A stretch of 64,000 bases of DNA from Streptomyces sp. TLI_146 (GCF_002846415.1 NZ_PJMX01000001.1:2480001-2544000); one strand, 5' to 3'. Positions 11,539 to 21,270 are shown, numbered from the stretch's first letter. Numbers and translations are program-made. The notes: generated by a model from the sequence alone, not told the origin.

Positions 11539-12303
11539 ATGGCGCGGAACATCCAGTCGCTCGAACGGGCGGCCGCCATGCTGCGGCTGCTCGCGGGCGG
11601 CGAGCGGCGGCTCGGCCTGTCCGAGGTGGCCTCCGCGCTCGGCCTGGCCAAGGGCACCGCGCACGGCATCCTGCGCACCCTCCAGGCGGAGGGGTTCGTC
11701 GAGCAGGACCCGGCCTCCGGCCGCTACCAGCTCGGCGCGGAGCTGCTGCGCCTGGGCAACAGCTATCTGGACGTCCACGAGCTGCGGGCCCGCGCCCTCG
11801 TATGGACGGACGACCTCGCGCGCTCCAGCGGCGAGAGCGTGTACGTGGGTGTGCTGCACCAGCAGGGCGTGCTGATCATGCACCACGTCTTCCGGCCCGA
11901 CGACAGCCGTCAGGTCCTGGAGGTCGGGGCGATGCAGCCGCTGCACTCCACCGCGCTCGGCAAGGTCCTGTCCGCCTTCGACCCGGTGGCGCACACCGAG
12001 GCGGTGGACGGCGAGCGGACCGCGTTCACGCCTCGCACGGTGACCACCGCCGCGGGCTTCGAGGAGCTGCTCGACCTCGCGCGGGCGCGCGGCTGGGCCA
12101 GCGACATGGAGGAGACCTGGGACGGGGTGGCCTCGGTGGCCGCGCCCATCTTCGACCGGCGCCGTATGCCGGTGGGCGCGGTGGGGGTGACCGGGGCCGT
12201 GGAGCGCGTGTGCAAGGACGGCGAGGTCCGCTCCGAGCTGGTGGCGGCGGTGCGCGACTGCGCCCGCTCGGTCTCGCGCGATCTGGGCGCCGGCCGCTTC
12301 TGA
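11539..12303 (+). CDS. gylR: IclR-family glycerol operon regulator GylR
   Basis: A 254-aa transcriptional regulator. An N-terminal winged helix-turn-helix (about residues 8-65, with LGLSEVASALGLAKGTAHGILRTL-type sequence) is followed by the IclR effector-binding domain with the SVYVGVLHQQGVLIMHH and LHSTALGKVLSAF blocks. It stands immediately upstream of glpF-glpK-glpD in the same orientation, the arrangement of S. coelicolor gylR-gylCAB, where GylR represses the operon until glycerol or glycerol-3-phosphate is present. ATG 11539 has a GGGAGGA site 8 bases upstream. An in-frame start at 11440 would cover the promoter and operator. Confidence 0.93.
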   Translation: MARNIQSLERAAAMLRLLAGGERRLGLSEVASALGLAKGTAHGILRTLQAEGFVEQDPASGRYQLGAELLRLGNSYLDVHELRARALVWTDDLARSSGESVYVGVLHQQGVLIMHHVFRPDDSRQVLEVGAMQPLHSTALGKVLSAFDPVAHTEAVDGERTAFTPRTVTTAAGFEELLDLARARGWASDMEETWDGVASVAAPIFDRRRMPVGAVGVTGAVERVCKDGEVRSELVAAVRDCARSVSRDLGAGRF

Positions 12304-12661
12304 CCCGGCCGCGGGCCGTTCGCGGCCCGCCCGCCGACCCGTCGTACAGACCCTTGCGCAGGCCTGACCAGCCACTTCCGGGCCCGTTCTGATCGTTTCT
12401 GATCCTGGCCGGAAGTTTTCGATCAATGTGGCCGGAAGATACCTACTGGTAACGATCGGGATACCGGCCACAGAACCCTTGACGTCGACTTAACCCCGGA
12501 GCAACACTGCCGTTCATCGGTCGGCATTGTCGAACACCTAACGGCAATACGAGTTAGAGTGTGACAACGCCAAGGGCCGCCAAGCCCTCGACGTGAGGGC
12601 GCGGACCACCGGAGGGACCCGGGGTTCGCCTTCCCCTGGACGAAGGACAAAGGAGTCGCGG
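12304..12661 (+). promoter_or_regulatory. glp operon promoter/operator region
   Basis: This 358-base gap holds the operon control region and no credible gene. GCATTGTCGAAC at 12524-12535 repeats the gylR-proximal sequence, again with an upstream GTTC (GTTCATCGG...). A TAGAGT -10-like hexamer lies about 20 bases downstream, and TTGACG (12479-12484) is a possible -35 of a second promoter. An AGGAG at 12651-12655 sets the glpF start. Confidence 0.6.
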
Positions 12662-13462
12662 GTGTCCAGCTCCGACATCTTCACCGGCGAGATCATCGGT
12701 ACCGCCGTTCTCATCCTGCTCGGCGGTGGCGTGTGCGCCGCCGTCACGCTGAAGAGCTCCAAGGCACGCAACGCGGGCTGGCTCGCCATCACCTTCGGGT
12801 GGGGCTTCGCGGTGCTCACCGGCGCTTACATCTCCGCCCCGCTCTCGGGTGCGCACCTCAATCCGGCGGTGACGCTCGGCCTCGCCATCGAGGGCGGCAC
12901 CGAGTGGAGCGACGTGCCCACCTACCTCGCGGGACAGCTGCTCGGCGCGATGATCGGCGCCACGCTGGTCTGGCTGGCCTACTACGGGCAGTTCCAGGCG
13001 CATCTCACCGATCCGGAGATCGTCGGCAAGCCCGACGAAAACGCCGCCAAGGCGATCGAGGGCCCGCACAACGGCGCCTCCCACGCGGGCCCGGTGCTCG
13101 GCATCTTCTCGACCGGCCCCGAGATCCGCAACGCGATACAGAACCTCACCACCGAGATCATCGGTACGGCCGTGCTGGTCCTCGCGATCCTGACGCAGGG
13201 CCTGAACGGCGACGGCAAGGGCCTCGGCGTCATCGGCGTGCTGATCACCTCCCTGGTCGTGGTCGGCCTCGGCCTCTCGCTCGGCGGCCCCACGGGCTAC
13301 GCCATCAACCCGTTCCGCGACCTGGGTCCGCGCATCGTGCACTCGCTGCTGCCGCTGCCCAACAAGGGCGGTTCGGACTGGGGCTACGCCTGGGTGCCGG
13401 TCGTCGGCCCGCTGGCCGGTGCCGCCCTCGCGGGCGGCCTGTACAACCTCGCCTTCGCCTGA
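12662..13462 (+). CDS. glpF: Glycerol facilitator (aquaglyceroporin)
   Basis: A 266-aa MIP-family channel that lets glycerol diffuse across the membrane; six hydrophobic segments and two half-helix loops are visible. The first pore motif is canonical ([10 protein letters not shown]). The second reads [14 protein letters not shown] rather than NPA, with the downstream RD of glycerol channels retained. GTG 12662 follows AGGAG by 6 bases; an upstream open extension lacks homology. It is first gene of the glpF-glpK-glpD operon, with a 42-base gap to glpK. Corresponds to gylC of S. coelicolor. Confidence 0.93.
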   Translation: MSSSDIFTGEIIGTAVLILLGGGVCAAVTLKSSKARNAGWLAITFGWGFAVLTGAYISAPLSGAHLNPAVTLGLAIEGGTEWSDVPTYLAGQLLGAMIGATLVWLAYYGQFQAHLTDPEIVGKPDENAAKAIEGPHNGASHAGPVLGIFSTGPEIRNAIQNLTTEIIGTAVLVLAILTQGLNGDGKGLGVIGVLITSLVVVGLGLSLGGPTGYAINPFRDLGPRIVHSLLPLPNKGGSDWGYAWVPVVGPLAGAALAGGLYNLAFA

Positions 13463-13504
13463 GCCGTTGAGCCGTAGAGACCTTCCGACCTCCAGGAGAA
13501 ACCC

Positions 13505-15046
13505 GTGAGCGACACCCACACCACCGCCTCGCACGGCCACGGCCCGTTCATCGCGGCCATCGACCAGGGCACCACCTCGTCCCGCTGCATCGTCTTCGAC
13601 AAGGACGGCCGGATCGTCTCGGTCGACCAGAAAGAGCACGAGCAGATCTTCCCGAAGCCGGGCTGGGTCGAGCACGACGCCGCCGAGATCTGGACCAACG
13701 TCCAGGAAGTCGTGGCGGGCGCCATCGACAAGGCGGGCATCACCGCCGCCGACGTCAAGGCGATCGGCATCACCAACCAGCGCGAGACCACGCTGCTGTG
13801 GGACAAGAACACCGGCGAGCCCGTGCACAACGCGCTCGTCTGGCAGGACACCCGCACCGACGCGCTCTGCAAGGAGCTCGGCCGCAACGTGGGCCAGGAC
13901 CGCTTCCGCCGCGAGACGGGCCTGCCCCTCGCGTCGTACTTCGCCGGCCCCAAGGTCCGCTGGCTGCTCGACAACGTCGAGGGGCTGCGCGAGCGCGCCG
14001 AGCGCGGCGACATCCTCTTCGGCACCATGGACTCCTGGGTCATCTGGAACCTGACCGGCGGTGTCGACGGCGGTGTGCACGTCACGGACGTCACCAACGC
14101 CTCGCGCACGCTGCTCATGAACCTCCACGAGATGGCGTGGGACGAGAAGATCCTCGCCTCCATGGAGATCCCGGCGGCCGTGCTGCCCGAGATCCGCTCC
14201 TCCGCCGAGGTCTACGGCCACGCCAAGGGCGGCGTCCTGGACGGCATCCCGGTCGCCTCCGCGCTCGGCGACCAGCAGGCGGCCCTGTTCGGCCAGACCT
14301 GCTTCTCCGAGGGCGAGGCCAAGTCCACGTACGGCACCGGCACCTTCATGCTGATGAACACCGGTGACAAGCCCGTCAACTCGTACAACGGCCTGCTGAC
14401 CACCGTCGGCTACCAGATCGGCGACCAGAAGCCGGTCTACGCCCTTGAGGGCTCGATCGCCGTCACCGGCTCGCTCGTCCAGTGGATGCGCGACCAGATG
14501 GGCATGATCAAGACCGCGGCCGAGATCGAGACCCTGGCCTCCTCCGTCGAGGACAACGGCGGCGCCTACTTCGTGCCGGCCTTCTCCGGTCTGTTCGCCC
14601 CGTACTGGCGCTCCGACGCCCGCGGTGTGATCGCCGGTCTGACCCGGTACGTCACCAAGGCGCACATCGCGCGCGCCGTGCTGGAGGCCACCGCCTGGCA
14701 GACCCGCGAGATCACCGACGCCATGACGAAGGACTCGGGCGTCGAGCTGACCGCGCTCAAGGTCGACGGCGGCATGACCTCCAACAACCTGCTGATGCAG
14801 ACCCTCTCGGACTTCCTGGACGCGCCGGTGGTGCGTCCGATGGTCGCCGAGACCACCTGCCTCGGCGCCGCCTACGCCGCCGGTCTGGCCGTCGGCTTCT
14901 GGCCGGACACCGACGCGCTGCGCGCCAACTGGCGCCGGGCGGCGGAATGGACCCCTCGCATGGACGCCGACCAGCGTGACAGCGAGTACAAGAACTGGCT
15001 CAAGGCCGTCGAGCGGACCATGGGCTGGATCGAGGACGAGGAGTAA
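13505..15046 (+). CDS. glpK: Glycerol kinase
   Basis: Phosphorylates incoming glycerol to sn-glycerol-3-phosphate with ATP, trapping it in the cytoplasm. 513 aa, the usual FGGY-kinase length. The N-terminal [15 protein letters not shown] phosphate loop, [13 protein letters not shown], and the C-terminal [14 protein letters not shown] signature are intact. GTG 13505 is preceded by an AGGAGA site. It lies between glpF and glpD, five bases before the latter, so expression is clearly coupled. Corresponds to gylA. Confidence 0.97.
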   Translation: MSDTHTTASHGHGPFIAAIDQGTTSSRCIVFDKDGRIVSVDQKEHEQIFPKPGWVEHDAAEIWTNVQEVVAGAIDKAGITAADVKAIGITNQRETTLLWDKNTGEPVHNALVWQDTRTDALCKELGRNVGQDRFRRETGLPLASYFAGPKVRWLLDNVEGLRERAERGDILFGTMDSWVIWNLTGGVDGGVHVTDVTNASRTLLMNLHEMAWDEKILASMEIPAAVLPEIRSSAEVYGHAKGGVLDGIPVASALGDQQAALFGQTCFSEGEAKSTYGTGTFMLMNTGDKPVNSYNGLLTTVGYQIGDQKPVYALEGSIAVTGSLVQWMRDQMGMIKTAAEIETLASSVEDNGGAYFVPAFSGLFAPYWRSDARGVIAGLTRYVTKAHIARAVLEATAWQTREITDAMTKDSGVELTALKVDGGMTSNNLLMQTLSDFLDAPVVRPMVAETTCLGAAYAAGLAVGFWPDTDALRANWRRAAEWTPRMDADQRDSEYKNWLKAVERTMGWIEDEE

Positions 15047-15051
15047 TCGAA

Positions 15052-16662
15052 ATGACCACCCTGCAGAGCGTCCCTGCCCTTGGGACGCACCCGGCCTCCG
15101 GCTCCACCCAGAGCCGCGCCGAAACTCGGGAGCAGCTTTCCAAGGCGACGTACGACCTCCTGGTGATCGGCGGCGGCATCCTGGGCATCTCCACCGCCTG
15201 GCATGCCGCGCAGTCCGGGCTGCGGGTGGCCCTGGTGGACGCCGGCGACTTCGCCGGCGCCACCTCCTCGGCCTCCTCCAAGCTCCTCCACGGCGGTCTG
15301 CGCTACCTGCAGACCGGCGCGGTCAAGCTGGTGGCCGAGAACCACTTCGAGCGGCGTGCGGTGTCGCGTCAGGTGGCACCGCACCTCGCCAACCCGCTCA
15401 CCTTCTACCTGCCCGTCTACAAGGGCGGTCCGCACGGCGCGGCCAAGCTCGGCGCGGGTGTCTTCGCCTACTCGGCGCTCTCCGCGTTCGGTGACGGCGT
15501 CGGCCACCTGCTGTCGCCCTCCAAGGCCGCGCAGGACGTGCCGGAGCTGCGGACGGACAACCTGAAGGCCGTGGCCGTGTACGGCGACGACCAGATGAAC
15601 GACGCGCGCATGGCCCTGATGACGGTCCGCGCCGCCGTGGACGCGGGCGCGGCCGTGCTCAACCACGCCGAGGTCACCGGCCTGCGCTTCACCAAGGGCC
15701 GGGTCACCGGTGCCGATCTGCGCGACCGCCTCTCCGGCGACGAGTTCGGCGTCAACGCCCGTCTGGTGCTCAACGCGACCGGCCCGTGGGTCGACCACCT
15801 GCGCAAGATGGAGGACCCGGACGCGGCTCCCTCCATCCGCCTGTCCAAGGGCGCGCACCTGGTCCTCAAGCGCACCTCCCCCTGGAAGGCGGCGCTGGCG
15901 ACCCCGATCGACAAGTACCGCATCACCTTCGCCCTGCCGTGGGAGGACATGCTCCTGCTCGGCACCACGGACGAGGAGTTCGAGGGCGACCCGGCGGATG
16001 TCGCGGTCACCGAGAAGGACACCGCCCAGATCCTGGACGAGGCCGCGTTCTCGATCCGCGACCAGCAGCTGTCGCGCGATCTGATCACGTACTCCTTCGC
16101 CGGTCTGCGGGTGCTGCCGGGCGGTCCCGGCGACACCTCCAAGGCCAAGCGCGAGACGGTCGTCACCGAGGGCCGCGGCGGCATGCTGTCGGTGGCCGGC
16201 GGCAAGTGGACGACCTTCCGCCACATCGGCCGTACGGTGATGCAGAAGCTGGAGCAGCTGCCGGGGCGTCCGCTCGGTGACGACTTCGAGCCGATCTCCT
16301 CGCTCCCCGGCAAGCTGCCGCTGCCCGGCATAGCCAACCCGCGCGCCGTCGCCCACCGCCTGATGGTGGACGGCCCGGCGCCCGGCCCGCGCATGGCGGC
16401 CGACACCGCCAAGCACCTCGCCACGCACTACGGCTCGCTCTCCTTCGACATCGCGCGCCTGGCCAACGAGGACGCGGCGCTGGCCGAGCGGATCCACCCG
16501 GACGCGCCGGAGATCTGGGCGCAGGTCGTCTACGCGCGCGACCACGAGTGGGCCGAGACGGCCGACGACGTGCTGCGCCGCCGCACCACGTTGACGATCC
16601 GGGGCCTGGCCACGGACGAGATCCGCGGCAAGGTCGACGACCTGCTCGGCAAGAAGAACTGA
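15052..16662 (+). CDS. glpD: FAD-dependent glycerol-3-phosphate dehydrogenase
   Basis: Oxidises sn-glycerol-3-phosphate to dihydroxyacetone phosphate at the membrane, passing electrons to menaquinone. 536 aa. The FAD-binding Rossmann motif LLVIGGGILGIS lies near residue 35, followed by SSASSKLLHGGLRYL. LNATGPWVD and SVAGGKWTTFRHIGRTV are the conserved distal FAD motifs, with a C-terminal GlpD/GlpO cap. It starts 5 bases after the glpK stop and ends the operon at a strong hairpin. In S. coelicolor gylB is followed, as I recall, by gylX, for which I see no counterpart here. Confidence 0.96.
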   Translation: MTTLQSVPALGTHPASGSTQSRAETREQLSKATYDLLVIGGGILGISTAWHAAQSGLRVALVDAGDFAGATSSASSKLLHGGLRYLQTGAVKLVAENHFERRAVSRQVAPHLANPLTFYLPVYKGGPHGAAKLGAGVFAYSALSAFGDGVGHLLSPSKAAQDVPELRTDNLKAVAVYGDDQMNDARMALMTVRAAVDAGAAVLNHAEVTGLRFTKGRVTGADLRDRLSGDEFGVNARLVLNATGPWVDHLRKMEDPDAAPSIRLSKGAHLVLKRTSPWKAALATPIDKYRITFALPWEDMLLLGTTDEEFEGDPADVAVTEKDTAQILDEAAFSIRDQQLSRDLITYSFAGLRVLPGGPGDTSKAKRETVVTEGRGGMLSVAGGKWTTFRHIGRTVMQKLEQLPGRPLGDDFEPISSLPGKLPLPGIANPRAVAHRLMVDGPAPGPRMAADTAKHLATHYGSLSFDIARLANEDAALAERIHPDAPEIWAQVVYARDHEWAETADDVLRRRTTLTIRGLATDEIRGKVDDLLGKKN

Positions 16663-16687
16663 CGTATAGTTAGTCCGGTCAGTCAGC

Positions 16688-16726
16688 CGGAAGGGGCGGT
16701 TCCCACGGGGGGATCCGCCCCTTCCG
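16688..16726 (+). terminator. Terminator of the glycerol operon
   Basis: A 12-bp perfect stem (16688-16699 with 16715-16726) with a 15-base loop begins 25 bases after the glpD stop. No U-run follows, as is common for actinobacterial terminators. Confidence 0.75.
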
Positions 16727-16801
16727 CATGCCCGGGCCCGTCCGGCGGGGCTGCCACACCCCGTACACGCGCGTGCAACAACCCGCGCGGACAGTGGATG
16801 T

Positions 16802-17863
16802 ATGAGATTCCAGGTGCTCTCCCTTGCCGGTCACGCCCCGCACCCGCTGACCGGTGAACTCTCCTCCGCCGCCGACCGGTTGGAGGAGGTATTGAGCGTC
16901 GGTGAGGCCGCCGAGCGGCTGGGCTTCGACGCGTACGCGGTCGGCGAGCGGCACGCCGGTGCCTTCCTCTCGTCCAGCCCGACCGTCCTGCTCGCCGCGC
17001 TCGCGGCCCGTACCACCCGGATCAGGCTGCTCACCGGTGTCACGGTCGTCGCGATCCTGGACCCGGTCCGGGTCGCGGAGGACTACGCCACCCTCGACCA
17101 GATCTCCCGGGGCCGTATCGAGCTGGTCGTCGGCAAGGGCGCGGAGGCCGGCCACTTCGACCTCTTCGGCCTCGACGAGGCCCGCCAGTGGGACCTCCAG
17201 AAGGAGAAGTACGAGCTGCTGCGGCGGCTGTGGAGCGAGGAGGGCGTCGACTGGGAGGGCGAGTTCCGCCCGCCGCTGCGCGGGGTGACGACCGTGCCGC
17301 GCCCCTACGCCGGGGTGCCGCGCGTCTGGCACGGCTCGGCGACCAGCCTCAACTCCCCCGAGCTCGCCGCCAAGCACGGCGACCCTCTGTTCACGGCCAA
17401 CGCCATCCAGCCCCGCGAGGCGTACGCGCGGCTGATCGCGCACTACCGGGAGAAGTTCGAGGAGTACGGGCACGACCCGGCGCGCGCGTATGTGGCGGCG
17501 GGCTCGGGCGGGCTGCTGATCGCGGACACCGACGAGGAGGCGGTCGCCCGCTACCGGGATGTGTACGAGGCACGGGTGCGGCAGACCTTCAAGCCGCATC
17601 TTGAGGGCAAGCCGGGCTACAACACGCCGTTCAGGACGATCGAGGACGCGATCGAGAACGGGCCGCAGCTCATCGGCTCGCCGCAGCGGATCATCGACAA
17701 GATCCTCGGCTACCACGAGGTGTACCGCCACGATCTCCAGTCGGTGAGTGTGGACGGCTTCGGTCTGTCGGCGGCCGAACAGGTCGACACGCTCCAGCGG
17801 TTCGCCGAGGAGATCGCCCCCGTCGTACGGAAGGAGGCGCCGACGCGGCTCTGGGACGCATAA
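16802..17863 (+). CDS. LLM-class flavin-dependent oxidoreductase
   Basis: A 353-aa bacterial-luciferase-like monooxygenase/reductase. The TIM barrel is evident from GFDAYAVGERHAG, the RIRLLTGVTVVAILDPVRVAEDYATLDQ-type region, GRIELVVGKG and SPQRIIDKIL near the C terminus. FMN or F420 use and the substrate cannot be read from the sequence. ATG 16802 begins at the first conserved strand; the ribosome site is weak. It lies 46 bases before the GntR gene and could be co-transcribed with it, though the motif at 17872-17887 suggests the GntR gene has its own promoter. Confidence 0.87.
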   Translation: MRFQVLSLAGHAPHPLTGELSSAADRLEEVLSVGEAAERLGFDAYAVGERHAGAFLSSSPTVLLAALAARTTRIRLLTGVTVVAILDPVRVAEDYATLDQISRGRIELVVGKGAEAGHFDLFGLDEARQWDLQKEKYELLRRLWSEEGVDWEGEFRPPLRGVTTVPRPYAGVPRVWHGSATSLNSPELAAKHGDPLFTANAIQPREAYARLIAHYREKFEEYGHDPARAYVAAGSGGLLIADTDEEAVARYRDVYEARVRQTFKPHLEGKPGYNTPFRTIEDAIENGPQLIGSPQRIIDKILGYHEVYRHDLQSVSVDGFGLSAAEQVDTLQRFAEEIAPVVRKEAPTRLWDA

Positions 17864-17871
17864 TGGGGGCC

Positions 17872-17887
17872 GATTCATCGGATGTAT
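17872..17887 (+). promoter_or_regulatory. Candidate FadR/GntR operator upstream of the regulator gene
   Basis: GATTCATCGGATGTAT ends 22 bases before the GntR start. Its TCATCSGATGTAT core recurs at 24536-24548, ATCAGATGTAT appears (reverse strand) at 43850-43860, and GATTCATCGGA recurs at 43785-43795. All are in front of sugar-catabolic operons. This is inferred as the binding site of the adjacent regulator. Confidence 0.55.
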
Positions 17888-17909
17888 GCCCCTGTATGGA
17901 GGTCGCCCC

Positions 17910-18581
17910 ATGGCAGTCACCGACGAGGCCATCGAGAAGATCAAGGAAATGATCGTCTCCGGTGCGCTGCGCCCGGGCGACCGGCTGCCCAAGGAGAGCG
18001 AACTCGCCGCCGAGCTCGGCCTGTCCAGGAACTCGCTGCGCGAGGCGGTCCGCGCGCTCTCCCTGATCCGCATCCTGGACGTGCGCCAGGGCGACGGCAC
18101 CTACGTCACCAGCCTGGATCCCCAGCTCCTGCTGGAGGCGATGAGCTTCGTCGTGGACTTCCACCGGGACGACACGGTCCTGGAGTTCCTGGCGGTGCGG
18201 CGGATCCTGGAGCCCGCGGCCACGGCGATGGCGGCGGCCCGGATCGAGGACGCGGAACTGGACGCGCTGGCCGCCCAGTTGGACGCGCTGGGCCCGGACC
18301 CTTCGGTCGAGGAGCTGGTCGCCTGCGACCTGGAGTTCCACCGGGGGATCGTGCGGAGCGCCGGGAACTCGGTGCTCTGCTCCCTCCTGGACGGCCTCTC
18401 GGGCCCCACCACCCGGGCCCGGGTGTGGCGTGGCCTGACCCAGGAGGACGCGGTGGCCCGCACCCTCCACGAGCACCGCGCGATCCTCGCGGCCCTGCGG
18501 GCCCGCGACGCGGAGACTGCGAGGGCGTGGGCGACGGTGCACATCGCGAGCGTGGAGCAGTGGCTGAGGTCGACGCTGTAG
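17910..18581 (+). CDS. GntR/FadR-family regulator, probable L-fucose regulator
   Basis: A 223-aa regulator with an N-terminal winged helix (residues ~5-70; LRPGDRLPKESELAAELGLS, then SRNSLREAVRALSLI) and a C-terminal all-helical FCD ligand domain. The FCD domain contains the usual metal-site His residues (EFHRGIVRSAGN and a C-terminal EHRAIL). FCD regulators of this type respond to sugar acids. ATG 17910 follows GGAGG by 8 bases. It faces the fucose-type uptake/dehydratase operon across a long hairpin repeat. A repeated motif ties it to that operon and to a second one at 43.9 kb; the effector is inferred to be an L-fucose pathway intermediate. Confidence 0.85.
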   Translation: MAVTDEAIEKIKEMIVSGALRPGDRLPKESELAAELGLSRNSLREAVRALSLIRILDVRQGDGTYVTSLDPQLLLEAMSFVVDFHRDDTVLEFLAVRRILEPAATAMAAARIEDAELDALAAQLDALGPDPSVEELVACDLEFHRGIVRSAGNSVLCSLLDGLSGPTTRARVWRGLTQEDAVARTLHEHRAILAALRARDAETARAWATVHIASVEQWLRSTL

Positions 18582-18590
18582 GTGTTTTGG

Positions 18591-18726
18591 CTGCGGACCG
18601 TGCTGGGTTGCTCGCGCAGTTCCCCGCGCCCCTGAAAATGCCGCTGCGCGGCAATCCCCTGGGCGCCCCGCAGGGGCGCTTTTAGGGGCGCGGGGAACTG
18701 CGCGGGCAACCCACCACGGCCCGCAG
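18591..18726. repeat. Long hairpin repeat of the GCGCAGTTCCCCGCGCCCCT type, copy 1
   Basis: Arms 18605-18633 and 18684-18712 (29 bases) pair with one G-T mismatch, and weaker pairing extends out to CTGCGG/CCGCAG at 18591-18596 and 18721-18726. The loop contains further small hairpins. A second copy with nearly the same arms occurs at 56561-56688. It sits between convergent genes and probably acts as a bidirectional terminator. Confidence 0.85.
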
Positions 18727-18743
18727 ACGAAGCACCACGCCCC

Positions 18744-19769
18744 CTAATCCTGTTTCTCCCCGCTCGCGAACCGCGAGATCACCAGTGCGACGATGATGAT
18801 CGCCCCGTTCAGGAACTGGTTCCACAGGGCCGGGACGCCGCCCAACGTCATGACGTTGACCACCAGTTGCAGCGTCAGCACACCCGTGAGCGCGCCGAAC
18901 AGCGTCCCCCGCCCACCCTTCAGGCTGATCCCCCCGATCACCGCCGCCGCGAACACCTGGAAGATCCAGCCGTTGCCCTGGGTCGCTGCGACCGAGCCGT
19001 AGTGGCCGGTGTAGAGGATCCCCGCGAACGCGGCGAGCAGGCCGCCGATCGCCAGGACCGCCCAGGTGATCCGGTCCACCCGGATCCCGGCCGCCCGCGC
19101 CGCCTCCGGGTTGCCCCCGATCGCGTACAGCGCCCGCCCGTGGCGCAGCCAGGCGAGCGCGGCGCCGCCGACGGCGAAGAGGGTGAGGCAGATCCACACG
19201 GCGGCCGGGGCGCCCAGCCAGTCGGTCTTGCCGAGGTAGCGGAAGGACTCCGGCACCTCGGTGATCGACTTGCCCTCGGTGATGCCGACGTGGAGGCCGC
19301 GCAGCATCGTCAGCATGCCCAGGGTGGCGATGAACCCGTTGACGTTCAGCTTCAGCATCAGGAAGCCGTTGACCGTACCGATCGCCACACCCACCAGGAG
19401 GCAGAGCGGGATCGCCGTCCAGGCCGGCAGCAGACCGAGCCCCGCGAACCGGCCGCCCTCCGACGGCAGCACCAGCCACATCGCGATCACCGGCGCGATG
19501 CCGATCGTGGACTCCAGGGAGAGGTCCATCCGGCCGCAGATGAGGATCAGCGCCTGGCCGAGCACCAGCAGGCTGAGCTCGGAGGACTGCTGGACCACGC
19601 TGATCAGGTTGTCCGAGGTGAGGAAGACCGGCGACACCACGAAGCCGATCACCATCAGCACCAGGATCACCGGGACCAGCGAGAAGTCGCTCCAGCGCAC
19701 ATGCGCGAGCCGCCGCCGCGCGCCCGCGTCCGCCACCCCGGCGGGCGCCGTGGTCACCGTCTCGGTCAT
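18744..19769 (-). CDS. Sugar ABC transporter permease (RbsC-like)
   Basis: Inner-membrane channel subunit of a ribose/xylose-class (CUT2) importer, 341 aa with about ten hydrophobic segments. It has the family signatures LGQALILICGRMDLS (about residues 90-105) and VFAAAVIGGISLKGGRG. It overlaps the ATPase stop by 4 bases (ATGA), so translation is coupled. It is the last gene of the operon fuconate dehydratase - SDR - binding protein - ATPase - permease. The sugar is inferred to be L-fucose or a related deoxysugar from the catabolic neighbours. Confidence 0.92.
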   Translation of the reverse strand: MTETVTTAPAGVADAGARRRLAHVRWSDFSLVPVILVLMVIGFVVSPVFLTSDNLISVVQQSSELSLLVLGQALILICGRMDLSLESTIGIAPVIAMWLVLPSEGGRFAGLGLLPAWTAIPLCLLVGVAIGTVNGFLMLKLNVNGFIATLGMLTMLRGLHVGITEGKSITEVPESFRYLGKTDWLGAPAAVWICLTLFAVGGAALAWLRHGRALYAIGGNPEAARAAGIRVDRITWAVLAIGGLLAAFAGILYTGHYGSVAATQGNGWIFQVFAAAVIGGISLKGGRGTLFGALTGVLTLQLVVNVMTLGGVPALWNQFLNGAIIIVALVISRFASGEKQD

Positions 19770-21268
19770 GGCCGCTCCCCCACACCTTCCATGGCGGCGA
19801 CCAGTTCCCGGTCACTCCACCCGCTGTCGTATTCGGCGACGACCCGCCCGTGGAACAGCGCGAGCACCCGGTCGCACACGCGCAGGTCGTCCAGCTCGTC
19901 GGAGACGATCACGGCGGCGTTCCCCTCGTCGGCGACCCGCCGCACCACCGCGAGCAGCGCCTCCTTGGACTTCACGTCGACCCCGGCCGTGGGACGCACC
20001 GCGACCAGCGCCACCGGCCTCCTGGCCAGCGCCCGCGCCACCACGACCTTCTGCTGGTTGCCGCCGGAGAGCCCGGAGACGGGCTGCCCCGGCCCCTGCG
20101 TCCTGATGTCGAGCGAGGCGATCATCGACCGCGCGAACTCCCTCGTACGGGACGGCAGTACGGTCCCCCACGGCCCGAGCTGGTCGGTGACCGTGAGCGT
20201 GGCGTTCTCCGCGACCGAGCGCTGGGGCACCAGGCCCTGGCGGTGGCGGTCCTCGGGGATGTAGCCGATGCCCGCGTCGAGCGCGTGCGGCACGCTGCCG
20301 GGCTTCACCGCCCTCCCCCGCACCGCGATCCGGCCCGCGCTCGCCCGGCGCATCCCGGCCAGGGTCTCGCCGAGCGCGGTGTTGCCGCTGGCGGCGGCCC
20401 CCGCGAGGCCCAGCACCTCGCCGGGGCGCACGGCGAGGTCGACCGGCTCGAACGCGCCGTCCAGGGCGAGCCCTTCCACCGTCAGGACCGGGGCCGCGTC
20501 CGGGGAGCGCGCCGCGCGGGCGCCCGCGTGCCAGGAGGCTCCCGCGCCCGCCTCGCCCGTCATCGCCGCCACCAGGTCGTCCTTGGCCAGCTCGGCCACC
20601 GGCGCGGTCAGCACATGGCGGGCGTCGCGGTAGACGGTGACGGCGGTGCACAGCTCGTACACCTCCTGGAGGTGGTGCGAGATGAACAGGAACGCCACCC
20701 CCTGGGCCTGGAGCTCGCGCAGCTTGGTGAACAGGCGCTCGATGCCGCGCGCGTCGAGCTGGGCGGTCGGCTCGTCCAGGACGATCAGCCGGGCGCCGAA
20801 GGAGAGGGCGCGGGCGATCTCGACGAACTGGCGCTGCTCCACGGTCAGTTCGCGGGCCCGTACGTCCGGGTCGACGTCCACCCCGTACTCCGCCAGCAGG
20901 TCCGCAGCGCGCCGCCGCAGCCGTCCCCAGCGGATCGGGCCGCCCTCGAAGCGGTTCAGGAAGAGGTTCTCGGCGACGGTGAGGTCCGGGACGACCATGG
21001 ACCGCTGGTAGACGCACGCCACCTTGGCCTGCCAGGCCGCCCGGTCGCCGAAGCGGGGCGCGGGCACGCCGCCGAAGGCCACGGTGCCGGCGTCCTGGCG
21101 GTGCAGTCCGGTGACCACGCCGACCAGGGTGGACTTGCCCGCGCCGTTGCGGCCGACGAGCGCGTGGGACTCGCCGGGCCGCACGGTCAGCGCGACCGAG
21201 TCGAGCGCCAGGGTCGGCCCGAAGCGCTTGACGATCCCCCGGGCGTCCAGGGCGGGCGCGGCGCTCAC
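19766..21268 (-). CDS. Sugar ABC transporter ATP-binding protein (RbsA-like, double NBD)
   Basis: A 500-aa ATPase with two fused nucleotide-binding domains, as in RbsA/XylG. Domain 1 has Walker A GRNGAGKST, a diverged signature region (ELTVEQRQFVEIARAL) and Walker B LIVLDEPTAQLD. Domain 2 has a degenerate P-loop (GAAASGNTALGE) with intact LSGGNQQKV and a diverged Walker B, the usual CUT2 asymmetry. GTG 21268 is chosen because it lies 2 bases after the binding-protein stop with GGAAGG upstream; a longer frame to 21301 runs into the neighbour. Confidence 0.92.
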   Translation of the reverse strand: MSAAPALDARGIVKRFGPTLALDSVALTVRPGESHALVGRNGAGKSTLVGVVTGLHRQDAGTVAFGGVPAPRFGDRAAWQAKVACVYQRSMVVPDLTVAENLFLNRFEGGPIRWGRLRRRAADLLAEYGVDVDPDVRARELTVEQRQFVEIARALSFGARLIVLDEPTAQLDARGIERLFTKLRELQAQGVAFLFISHHLQEVYELCTAVTVYRDARHVLTAPVAELAKDDLVAAMTGEAGAGASWHAGARAARSPDAAPVLTVEGLALDGAFEPVDLAVRPGEVLGLAGAAASGNTALGETLAGMRRASAGRIAVRGRAVKPGSVPHALDAGIGYIPEDRHRQGLVPQRSVAENATLTVTDQLGPWGTVLPSRTREFARSMIASLDIRTQGPGQPVSGLSGGNQQKVVVARALARRPVALVAVRPTAGVDVKSKEALLAVVRRVADEGNAAVIVSDELDDLRVCDRVLALFHGRVVAEYDSGWSDRELVAAMEGVGERP

Positions 21269-21270
21269 GC

